This document shows positions 1 to 5,580 of a stretch of 5,580 nt of DNA, one piece after another. The position numbers were made by a program, and so were the translations under genes. The stretch's first letter is position 1. Each line of letters starts with the position of its first letter. The stretch lies in contig JAKUTA010000094.1 of NCBI GenBank assembly GCA_022447885.1, positions 1 to 5,580 of the forward strand. Reading direction: 5' to 3'. The DNA is from Candidatus Poseidoniales archaeon. Its GTDB lineage: Archaea; Thermoplasmatota; Poseidoniia; Poseidoniales; Thalassarchaeaceae. The notes beneath the pieces were generated by a model, which had not been told where the DNA came from, did not search any database, and saw only the letters and a list, made by a program, of their open reading frames with translations.

Positions 1-2275
1 GCTCGTGGATGATCACCTGACCCATCAGCCGTGGCAGTTCGACGTTGATCGCCCGGTCGGGGTGCATGTGCATGCCGAACAGCAGTTCGGTGACACCGAT
101 CATTCCGTGCAGGGAGCAACCCGGAGCCGGTTTGGAGAGGTCGATCTTCACGCGTGTGCCGGCTTCGAGATAGCAGCGGTAGGCGGGCAGCGCGATGTCG
201 ACCGGCAGCGTGCCCGACCAAGGGACGGGCAGAGGGTTGTGCAGCAGGATCGGGACCGCGTCACGATCGACGTTGTGCAGGTTCATCTCTTCTATCAGGT
301 CGCCACGGACATCTTCCATCAGCATCGCTGAGATCTCCTGTGCGTGGCGGAATCGCACCTCGTCGTCGTCGTGCACCGCATCCACCGAACATCCGCAGAT
401 GTCGTCATGCGGGTGGTTACGTAGGACCTCGCGCCAGGCCAGCGCCAGACTGGCAGCACGGTTGCGGCGTCCCCATGAGTTGGTCGTGGCGGAGAGCGGT
501 TCGACCTGGTCGGTGAGCACGCGCATCGTCTGGTCGTTGAGCCGCTTCAGGTACATCCGGCTGCTGAACACGCCGGAGAGCACGTTGCGGTCCCAGCCAT
601 CGTGAAGTTCCCCTTGGTGGCGGTGGATCTTCTTGCGCCCGATCCACTTCTTCATCTCACTGATGAACTCCGCGAAAGACGAGTGCTTGAACTGCGCACG
701 TGAGCCGAATTCCGCGTTGGCGGCGTCGATGAGTCGGGGCAGCGCGCTCTGCGGGTGGGTGTGGTCGGAACCCTGACCGAACAGCATCTGGTCCGGTCGC
801 CAGTCATACTTCTCCTGGTGCATGTCCAAGAGGGCGTACATCCGCTCCATGGCCGTGTCCACGTTCACCCTCCCTGAGTCCTTGCGTTCCAACGGCCGCT
901 TCTCGAATCCCCACGCCATCAGGTTCGGGTAATCGGGCACCTGCTTGATGGCGAGCACCTCCGTTTCGCCGTCCGCCGCCTGCCAGTAGAACACGCCACG
1001 CGCATCCTTGGCGACCCACGGACCCGCACCGCGGGTGAAGATGAACGAGTCGAGTCCGCAGCCGCGCAGAATGGCTGGCAGTTGATTGACGTGGCCGAAC
1101 GGGTCGGGAACGTATCCGACTTCGGAGCGTCCACCGAATTCCGCAGCGGTGCTCGCGCCCAATTGCAGATTGCGGATCAAGGCCTCTCCACCGACCAGGA
1201 ACTCGTCGGGCAGGACATACCACGGACCGATGGAGAGCCTGCCCGCCTCGACGAGATCGACCAATCGTTGACGGTTCTCCGGGCGCGCTTCGAGATAATC
1301 CTCGAGCACGACCGTCTGGCCATCGAGTTCGAAGGTCGGGAACGCTTCCGGATTCTCTTCCATCAGGTCGAGCAGGTCGTCGACCAGTTGCACCAACTTG
1401 TAGCGATACTGCTGGAACGGCAGGTACCACGCCCTGTCCCAATGGGTGTGCGGCACGATGTGCCCGAGGATCTTCGCTTGGCCCGGCTCGGCCGACGGCG
1501 ACATGTCGAGCGGCTCTTCCGGCTCGGCTTCGACCCCCAATTCCTCCTCGCGCAGAGGTGTGCGCAATGGAGAGAGTGGCTCCAAATCCTCGATCTCGAC
1601 TTCGACATCGTCGCGAGGGTCGGCCAGTTCGTGCTCCACCACAGGCCCAATCGACTCCGTCAGTGCGTCGAGCGCGGCGTCGACCTCCTCCAGCGGAAGC
1701 GTCTCTTCCTGCTCAGGTTCAGGTGGAGTCACGGGAGGGGGTGCCAAGGGGGGCATTCCGCCAGGGCCGCTCGGAGGTGCAGCTGGAGGTTGTCCAGTCA
1801 TCATTCCCAACGCAGTGTCCATCAATTGTTCCTCTGAGGGACTCTCGTCCGAGGGTTCTGGCTCCTCCTCTGCTTCGAATTCACTGCCCTCGTCGTATTC
1901 TTCCTCCGCGACTTCCGGTTCGGGCTCTGGCTCGTCCGCAACCACTTCCTCTGGTGCCGGGGCGTGGTCAATCTCCTCGTCAACAGGGGGTCCAGGAGGT
2001 CCTGAAGGTGGGCCACCGGGAGGTCCTACTGATGGCGGGCCGCCCAGAGATACTGATGGAGGCCCCGAGGGTGGCCCTCCGCTGGGGGGGCCTCCTGACG
2101 GAGGCCCTGAGGATGGTCCGCCGGGTGGGCCTGATGGAGGCCCTGAGGGTGGGCCTGACGGCGAGCTCGAGGGTGGGCCTCTTGGTGGGCCGGAACGGCT
2201 TCCCGGTGGGCCGCGTGGAGGGCCTCCGTTCTTGCTTTTGACGACCCTCCGCTTGCGCGCCATGCGCGCGGACAC
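1..2275 (-). CDS. GH38 alpha-mannosidase with Gly/Pro-rich and acidic N-terminal extension (3' partial)
   Basis: Glycoside hydrolase family 38 enzyme, a zinc-dependent retaining alpha-mannosidase; 758 codons are visible and no stop occurs before the left edge. Counting from the GTG at 2275: residues 1-16 are basic (MARKRRVVKSKN from residue 5); 17-97 are a Gly/Pro/Ser repeat tract; about 99-265 are Glu/Asp/Pro-rich with one hydrophobic patch (MDTALGMMTG); the catalytic domain begins near 268. Seen in it: HIVPHTHWDRAWY (zinc ligands His278 and Asp280), LDGQTVVLEDYL, GPWYVLPDEF, GYVPDPFGH (nucleophile and zinc ligand Asp391), FGQGSDHTHPQ (Asp504, possible acid/base), and NHPHDDICGCSVDAVHDD (His623, zinc ligand). 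VPILLHNPLPVPWSG near the left end starts the C-terminal beta domains. No signal peptide or transmembrane segment is visible, so it is probably cytoplasmic and acts on imported oligosaccharides or glycosides. It lies 57 bases after the MtlD-like gene and is likely in the same operon. An internal ATG at 1504 (residue 258) could give a normal-length GH38 protein. Confidence 0.92.
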   Translation of the reverse strand, partial: MSARMARKRRVVKSKNGGPPRGPPGSRSGPPRGPPSSSPSGPPSGPPSGPPGGPSSGPPSGGPPSGGPPSGPPSVSLGGPPSVGPPGGPPSGPPGPPVDEEIDHAPAPEEVVADEPEPEPEVAEEEYDEGSEFEAEEEPEPSDESPSEEQLMDTALGMMTGQPPAAPPSGPGGMPPLAPPPVTPPEPEQEETLPLEEVDAALDALTESIGPVVEHELADPRDDVEVEIEDLEPLSPLRTPLREEELGVEAEPEEPLDMSPSAEPGQAKILGHIVPHTHWDRAWYLPFQQYRYKLVQLVDDLLDLMEENPEAFPTFELDGQTVVLEDYLEARPENRQRLVDLVEAGRLSIGPWYVLPDEFLVGGEALIRNLQLGASTAAEFGGRSEVGYVPDPFGHVNQLPAILRGCGLDSFIFTRGAGPWVAKDARGVFYWQAADGETEVLAIKQVPDYPNLMAWGFEKRPLERKDSGRVNVDTAMERMYALLDMHQEKYDWRPDQMLFGQGSDHTHPQSALPRLIDAANAEFGSRAQFKHSSFAEFISEMKKWIGRKKIHRHQGELHDGWDRNVLSGVFSSRMYLKRLNDQTMRVLTDQVEPLSATTNSWGRRNRAASLALAWREVLRNHPHDDICGCSVDAVHDDDEVRFRHAQEISAMLMEDVRGDLIEEMNLHNVDRDAVPILLHNPLPVPWSGTLPVDIALPAYRCYLEAGTRVKIDLSKPAPGCSLHGMIGVTELLFGMHMHPDRAINVELPRLMGQVIIHE
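1482..1981 (-). other. Acidic, proline-rich low-complexity segment of the GH38 protein
   Basis: About 165 codons between the Gly/Pro repeat and the GH38 domain encode clusters such as EPEPEPEVAEEEYDEG, FEAEEEPEPSDESPSEE and DDVEVEIEDLEPL, with a Pro-rich insert APPSGPGGMPPLAPPP. The composition predicts intrinsic disorder and a strong negative charge, opposite to the basic first 15 residues. I recognise no domain in it. It could be a linker or a solubility or interaction tail. Confidence 0.7.
1985..2227 (-). repeat. Gly/Pro/Ser coding repeat (sixteen GPP motifs) in the GH38 N-terminus
   Basis: Residues 17-97 of the GH38 protein carry sixteen GPP motifs, mostly as the tetrapeptide SGPP or the pentapeptide SGGPP. 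The spacing is four or five residues, not three, so it is not a collagen Gly-X-Y helix. At DNA level the core repeats with a 12-base period in two alternating versions (TCAGGCCCACCC and TCAGGGCCTCCA), best seen at about 2100-2165, which points to expansion by duplication. Ser is almost always TCA here. The tract includes a run of seven C on the coding strand at 2084-2090. Confidence 0.85.
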
Positions 2276-2332
2276 TTCGACCTCTCTTTGAATACTATCG
2301 ACAGGCCATGTGAAATCGGGCGAGCGCTGCGG
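2276..2332 (-). other. 57-base spacer between the MtlD-like and GH38 genes
   Basis: The only non-coding gap longer than ten bases. It contains the GH38 ribosome binding site at its left end. I see no inverted repeat with a T-tract and no convincing promoter. All 19 codons of the spacer are open in the frame shared by the genes on either side. Confidence 0.6.
2280..2287 (-). promoter_or_regulatory. Ribosome binding site of the GH38 gene, favouring a GTG start
   Basis: AGAGAGGT on the minus strand has its GAGGT core at 2284 to 2280. It lies 4 bases before an in-frame GTG at 2275 and 16 bases before the ATG at 2263. The spacing favours the GTG, which adds only four residues (MSAR) to the ATG version. 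The match to the consensus is moderate. Confidence 0.5.
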
Positions 2333-3442
2333 TCAGGAATCGATAGGTGTCAACAACGATTCGACACGTGCATCAATGTCTGGAGCGATGAGTTTCAGCG
2401 CGTTCCACTCTCCATGCGCCGCAATCGTCTGCTGCATTGTCTGGGAGGCGAGGTCGGACGGCTCGCGGTATGCGAGTGCGCCCCGAAGAGTGGCCGCCAG
2501 CGCGGAGTGAGGCAGACCGTGTTGCAGGCAGAGGTGCAGCGGCCCCAGGATGCGGTCGTGTAGCCCCAGTGTGCGGATCGGGTCGCGGCAGTTGCGCTCG
2601 ATCGGGTCGCTGATGGTCTCGTCCTGGTATTTCCCCAGTGCCCGCTCGCACCACTCCTGTTGCTCATCGGTAGCGAACCCGAACTCAGCGATGAGCGCTG
2701 CCGATGACTCGGCCCCGACCGCTCGTGCGACCGTTGCGATATTCTCGTCATTGGCCGCGCCGGCTAGCATTGCGTGGCCCGCCTGTGCGCCCAAGTAGCA
2801 GACGGCAGCATTGATCGCGTTGTAGGTGTACAGTTTGCGTGTGAGTTCGATGGCGAAATCAGGCCGAGGCTCGAAGCCCGGGACGTCCTTGAGAAGTTCC
2901 GGATTCACCAGTGCATCACCATCCAATGGCAATGTCCAGTGATCCTGCACCTGAACGGTCAGGCTGCCGTGTTCCGCCACCTGCTCCTCGGTCGGTTCGA
3001 TGCATGAGCGCAGGACCTGAGCCTGCGCCACTCCCAATCCCTCGAACGGAAGGTGTTGGCGCACGAGCGCTGCGGGATTGGGATGATTCTCACACAGGAT
3101 GAGGTCGATCGGTCCGAACATCACCCGGCACTCGATCGACTCCTTCATCCATTCAGCCCATTCGGCCAGGTTGTCACCGCCGATCGACGTCAACAGCAGG
3201 TCGGCGACCGAAACCAGAGCGGCTACCTCGCCGCGCAGAACATCTGGTGTCCCCCTCACCGGACCGATTTCGCTCACCTCGCCGGTAGCCAGATTGCACA
3301 GTTTGTAGGTTGCTCCATCCAGTGCCCTTGACAGGCTTGCGTCACGGTCGACGAAGTGTATCTCCCAGCCGGCGTCGTGCAGCAGCTGTGCGAGAAACCC
3401 CCGACCGACTTTGCCTGCCCCGAAGATGACCGCCAGAGGCAT
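2333..3442 (-). CDS. Mannitol-1-phosphate 5-dehydrogenase-like polyol-phosphate dehydrogenase
   Basis: Long-chain mannitol dehydrogenase family protein of 369 residues (E. coli MtlD has 382). It would interconvert a polyol phosphate and a ketose phosphate using NAD(H), in the cytoplasm. Seen: an N-terminal Rossmann fold with FGAGKVGRGFLAQLL (residues 7-21) and acidic FVDRD after the second strand, LLLTSIGGDNL, the LCENHPNP segment matching ACEN of MtlD, DVPGFEPRPDF, RKLYTYNAINAAVCYLG (residues 202-218), and the C-terminal block IERNCRDPIRTLGLHDRILGPL followed by GLPH. These follow the MtlD order closely. The family's K-x4-N-x2-H signature is present as Lys203 and Asn208, but the His position is Asn211 (codon at 2812 to 2810). 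The gene is coupled to the upstream kinase by TGATG. That pairing suggests that the kinase, not a PTS permease, makes the phosphorylated substrate. Mannitol-1-phosphate is one possibility; other hexitol or pentitol phosphates are equally possible. Confidence 0.9.
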   Translation of the reverse strand: MPLAVIFGAGKVGRGFLAQLLHDAGWEIHFVDRDASLSRALDGATYKLCNLATGEVSEIGPVRGTPDVLRGEVAALVSVADLLLTSIGGDNLAEWAEWMKESIECRVMFGPIDLILCENHPNPAALVRQHLPFEGLGVAQAQVLRSCIEPTEEQVAEHGSLTVQVQDHWTLPLDGDALVNPELLKDVPGFEPRPDFAIELTRKLYTYNAINAAVCYLGAQAGHAMLAGAANDENIATVARAVGAESSAALIAEFGFATDEQQEWCERALGKYQDETISDPIERNCRDPIRTLGLHDRILGPLHLCLQHGLPHSALAATLRGALAYREPSDLASQTMQQTIAAHGEWNALKLIAPDIDARVESLLTPIDS

Positions 3443-4842
3443 CAGAGTCCACTCCTTGCCAGCCGTGCCGCACCCAGTCCAGAGGGTTCTGCGCCTCCAA
3501 CGAGTTCGATTCCCTGTGGCCAGCGCTGGGCCCGTGCCTCGATCACCGGGCCGACCATCGCCAGCCCTCCGGCCATGCGCACCATGCGGCGCTCTTGGGT
3601 GTACGGCTTGAGAGCCTCCCTGATCGGCTCGAGAGCATCCACGAGTCCATGGACGATGCGCCATCCCTGCAATCTGGCATCGATTCCCGATTCGTTGGGA
3701 TCGGTCTCCCAACCTCCGATATGGTCGGGGTCCGGTTCGAGTCCTCGTCTCCCTTCGATCTCGGCGTCGAATCGGGGAAGGGATTCGAGCTCCTCGAGTG
3801 TGGGTGGCTCACCCATCTCATCTGTCAGCCACAGCAATGTCAAGGTGCGCAGCGCCTGGTTCTGCACCCCGGTTGGCGCGTCCGGCAGTTGGGGGAACAT
3901 CCGCAGCAGGGTACCTCCTCCACTGTTGGTGGATGAATAGAGCACCGCGGGATATTGGTCGGTCATCCGGGGCAGGTATGAGAGGCCCGTTTTCAGGGCG
4001 TGACTCCTCATCCTGGCCCGCTCATGCGGTTCGGAACCGCTGGCGACGACAGCCAGGTGTTCCGAGGTGGTCGCCAGATTGAGCAATCCGCGGTTCCCTT
4101 CGTCCATGGAGACCAATGCCGCTGTGAAGTCATCACATCCGATGCACACTTCCGTGCCCATCTCCAGACCACTGATATGCGCCCCGGAGCGGGTGACGTG
4201 ACCGGCCAAGGTGCGCGGGTCAGAGATGTTCTCCGGCGTCACCTCTCCGAGCCCGATCCAACGTTCCAACTGCGGGGGAACCGTCGCTCCATCTCCACCG
4301 ATCCAACCGCGCAGTGAGCGCGGGTCGCTGCAGACGTTCCCGGTGAGTTGCAGATTCAACAGGTCCTTGAGTTGAATCGCCGTTGCTCCGGGACAACGGC
4401 CGAGTTCCAGAGCCAACTGGCGCAACCTGCCTGGAAGCCACGAACCTCTCGGTGGGAGCACCGCCTCGATCGTGCGGTCCCGGGTGAGGGTTCCGAGCAG
4501 TTCAGCCTGTTCATCCACGACTTCCTTGGGCATCCAAGCCCACCATGGGATCAGGGGTCCGTGCGGTTTTCCATCCATCACCAGCAGACCACTCTGTCCG
4601 TGTGCCGTGATGCATACCCGCTGGATGTATCCAGGTGGGATCCATCCCCTGAGCTGCTCCTTCACACCCTCCCAGATCCAATCGGTGAGGGTTGCAGGTC
4701 TGTGAATCCGCTCAGGTCCTTTCCCGGGTTTGAGCAGGTCGTCCGCGAACGAACGCATGTCGATGTTCCCCTCCACATCGAGGAGAACCAGTTTCACGGC
4801 CGAACTGCCGACATCTATCCCAAGTGTCACCGGCTCTTCCAT
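3442..4842 (-). CDS. FGGY-family carbohydrate kinase, substrate unknown
   Basis: ATP-dependent sugar or polyol kinase of the FGGY family (the fold of xylulokinase, gluconokinase and glycerol kinase). It is 466 residues, slightly short for the family's usual 480-520. Seen: the N-terminal phosphate-1 loop LGIDVGSSAVKLVLLD (Asp10), then ITAHGQSGLLVMDGKP near residues 78-93 at the place where xylulokinases have SGQMHG..LLD. The likely catalytic Asp is Asp238 in GCDDFTAAL, followed by a Gly-rich phosphate-2 region. Near the C-terminus MAGGLAMVGPVIEA and GGAEPSGLGAARLA form the adenosine-binding and FGGY-type C-terminal signature. The usual WNDxR substrate segment is replaced by WWAWMPKE, so the substrate is probably not xylulose. 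The ATG at 4842 follows a strong ribosome binding site. The TGA stop shares one base with the ATG of the MtlD-like gene (TGATG), so kinase and dehydrogenase are probably made in step and act in one pathway. Family assignment is secure; ribulokinase, fuculokinase or polyol kinase activity remain open. Confidence 0.93.
   Translation of the reverse strand: MEEPVTLGIDVGSSAVKLVLLDVEGNIDMRSFADDLLKPGKGPERIHRPATLTDWIWEGVKEQLRGWIPPGYIQRVCITAHGQSGLLVMDGKPHGPLIPWWAWMPKEVVDEQAELLGTLTRDRTIEAVLPPRGSWLPGRLRQLALELGRCPGATAIQLKDLLNLQLTGNVCSDPRSLRGWIGGDGATVPPQLERWIGLGEVTPENISDPRTLAGHVTRSGAHISGLEMGTEVCIGCDDFTAALVSMDEGNRGLLNLATTSEHLAVVASGSEPHERARMRSHALKTGLSYLPRMTDQYPAVLYSSTNSGGGTLLRMFPQLPDAPTGVQNQALRTLTLLWLTDEMGEPPTLEELESLPRFDAEIEGRRGLEPDPDHIGGWETDPNESGIDARLQGWRIVHGLVDALEPIREALKPYTQERRMVRMAGGLAMVGPVIEARAQRWPQGIELVGGAEPSGLGAARLARSGL
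3452..3457 (-). promoter_or_regulatory. Ribosome binding site of the MtlD-like gene
   Basis: AAGGAG on the minus strand, 9 bases before the ATG at 3442 and inside the last codons of the kinase gene. It decides the start: the frame is open up to 3712, but the extra 90 residues are an Arg/Gly-rich shadow of the kinase gene, whereas MPLAVIFGAGKVGRG at 3442 begins exactly at the Rossmann fold. Confidence 0.8.
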
Positions 4843-4845
4843 CGA

Positions 4846-4853
4846 CTCACCTC
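4846..4853 (-). promoter_or_regulatory. Ribosome binding site of the FGGY kinase gene
   Basis: The minus strand reads GAGGTGAG, then TCG, then the ATG at 4842. It is a strong match to the Shine-Dalgarno consensus and overlaps the TGA stop of the preceding dehydrogenase gene. This fixes the kinase start and suggests translational coupling. Confidence 0.75.
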
Positions 4854-5580
4854 AGGGTGCTTTCTCCGGCCATGCGTTCGGTTGCCAACCGAGAGCGGAG
4901 ATTCCCGGTTCGAGGTCGATGAAACGGCCGGGTGAATCTGATTGGGCGGCTGTGATCAGATAGCCGTCGATCTGCGGGTGGCCACGGCAGGAGGATGGCT
5001 TCCAATCGCCGAGATCGGCTTCAACGGCGCGCTCGTAGAAATTGGCGACATCCGCTTGCAGGAAGGCGGTCGCCTGCAGCCGCCCACCCCGTTCCCAATG
5101 CTCTGACTCGTTGGGGATGACCGTGCCGATGCGCACTGCGATGCACTCCATTCCGCGTCCGGCTGCGTACTCCTCGCCCAGCATCTCGACGTGCACCTTG
5201 CTCTCTCCGTAGAATGAGGTCGGCGCCACACCGTGCTGAACGCCGATCAATTCGCCTTCGAGGTCGCCTCCGGGTTCCAGCCGGTCCTCCAGGCCGATCT
5301 GCACGAGTCCGGACGAAGCGAGCACTGCGCGCCTGATTCCTGCAGACGCGGCGCAGCGCATCACCCGCTCGGAGGCGATGAAGTTGTTCGAGCGGATGCT
5401 CTCGTCGGGATTGGATGGGTTGGCATCCGCAGCCAGGTGCACCAGCACATCGACCCCCGCGAGAATCTCGGTCAGTTCGGCATCAGCGACGGATGCTAGG
5501 GCGAAGTGCTGCGTCACCCTCGCCGGGGCCCTCTCATCGTCCGTGTTCCGTGAGGCGGCCAACCAGGCGTTGTGTGGCAG
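4852..5580 (-). CDS. NAD(P)-dependent extended SDR, uronate dehydrogenase-like (5' partial)
   Basis: Extended short-chain dehydrogenase/reductase (NAD-dependent epimerase/dehydratase superfamily), probably a cytoplasmic sugar or uronate oxidoreductase. The frame stays open to the right edge; 242 residues are visible and the N-terminal GxxGxxG nucleotide-binding loop lies outside the window, with probably 20-30 residues missing. An in-frame TTG at 5562 is only an internal codon. Seen: VLVHLAAD (visible residues 45-52), the strand AVLASSG carrying the catalytic Ser region, and the YGESK motif (Tyr at visible residue 124, YxxxK active site). RIGTVIPNE follows the active site and a terminal ALGWQPNAWPE block precedes the stop. 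From memory, the strand order and the RIG...P and LGW.P blocks resemble bacterial uronate dehydrogenase, which oxidises glucuronate or galacturonate to the aldarolactone. A sugar epimerase is the main alternative. The TGA stop is embedded in the ribosome binding site of the downstream kinase gene, so the two are likely coupled. Confidence 0.85.
   Translation of the reverse strand: MPHNAWLAASRNTDDERAPARVTQHFALASVADAELTEILAGVDVLVHLAADANPSNPDESIRSNNFIASERVMRCAASAGIRRAVLASSGLVQIGLEDRLEPGGDLEGELIGVQHGVAPTSFYGESKVHVEMLGEEYAAGRGMECIAVRIGTVIPNESEHWERGGRLQATAFLQADVANFYERAVEADLGDWKPSSCRGHPQIDGYLITAAQSDSPGRFIDLEPGISALGWQPNAWPEKAP

Noticed and set aside
804..1442. Minus-strand open frame of 212 codons
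   Set aside because: Out of frame with the GH38 protein, Arg/Gly-rich and without family features; the GH38 frame covers the same bases.
1082..1837. Plus-strand open frame of 251 codons
   Set aside because: It lies opposite the GH38 catalytic motifs HTHWD and YVPDPFGH and shows no domain of its own; a typical antisense shadow in GC-rich coding DNA.
1985..2227. Collagen-like Gly-X-Y triple-helix domain
   Set aside because: The Gly spacing is four or five residues (SGPP, SGGPP), not three, so a collagen helix register is not kept.
1985..2227. CRISPR array
   Set aside because: The repeats are short, contiguous and in frame, with no unique spacers of constant length.
1446..2291. Plus-strand open frame of 281 codons rich in Ser, Gly and Pro
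   Set aside because: It is antisense to the GH38 N-terminal extension; its Gly/Pro/Ser composition is the mirror of the repeat and acidic codons. It has no recognisable domain, whereas the minus-strand frame runs into a clear GH38 domain.
3443..3712. Upstream extension of the MtlD-like gene by 90 residues
   Set aside because: The added sequence is Arg/Gly-rich and overlaps the kinase C-terminus in another frame. The Rossmann fold begins right at the ATG at 3442, which has its own AAGGAG site.
5560..5562. TTG at 5562 as the start of the SDR gene
   Set aside because: The frame continues open to the window edge and the essential nucleotide-binding loop is missing, so the true start lies upstream of the window.

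Overview
The window is a compact run of four protein genes, all on the minus strand, so transcription runs from the right edge to the left edge. Order of expression: (1) an extended short-chain dehydrogenase resembling uronate dehydrogenase (5580 to 4852, 5' end cut by the window); (2) an FGGY-family carbohydrate kinase (4842 to 3442); (3) a mannitol-1-phosphate 5-dehydrogenase-like enzyme (3442 to 2333); (4) a glycoside hydrolase family 38 alpha-mannosidase with a very unusual N-terminal extension (2275 to beyond base 1, 3' end cut). The first three genes are separated by 9 bases and by a 1-base TGATG overlap, and the fourth follows after 57 bases. I see no terminator between them, so they look like one operon. 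No RNA gene, mobile element or CRISPR array is visible, and no stretch over 300 bases lacks a gene.

The two complete genes and the two partial ones together describe a sugar, polyol or glycan catabolic locus. The mannosidase would release mannose or a related sugar from a glycan or glycoside. The kinase would phosphorylate a sugar or polyol, and the MtlD-like enzyme would interconvert a polyol phosphate and a ketose phosphate. The first gene would oxidise or epimerise a sugar or sugar acid. Kinase and MtlD-like dehydrogenase are translationally coupled, which suggests an ATP-dependent (non-PTS) polyol route. The substrate cannot be read from the sequence.

The most striking object is the start of the mannosidase gene. 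About 265 codons precede the GH38 catalytic domain: a basic N-terminus, a Gly/Pro/Ser tract with sixteen GPP motifs, and then a long Glu/Asp/Pro-rich segment. No signal peptide or membrane segment is visible. The MtlD-like protein is also unusual, because the His of the polyol dehydrogenase K-x4-N-x2-H signature is Asn.

The host is a GC-rich prokaryote (GC about 60% by eye) that uses strong Shine-Dalgarno sites of the GAGGTGA and AAGGAG type. These features fit a GC-rich bacterium such as an actinobacterium or a member of Chloroflexota. Proline/glycine and acidic low-complexity tails on enzymes also recall some uncultivated marine lineages, including archaea. I cannot assign a phylum from this window.
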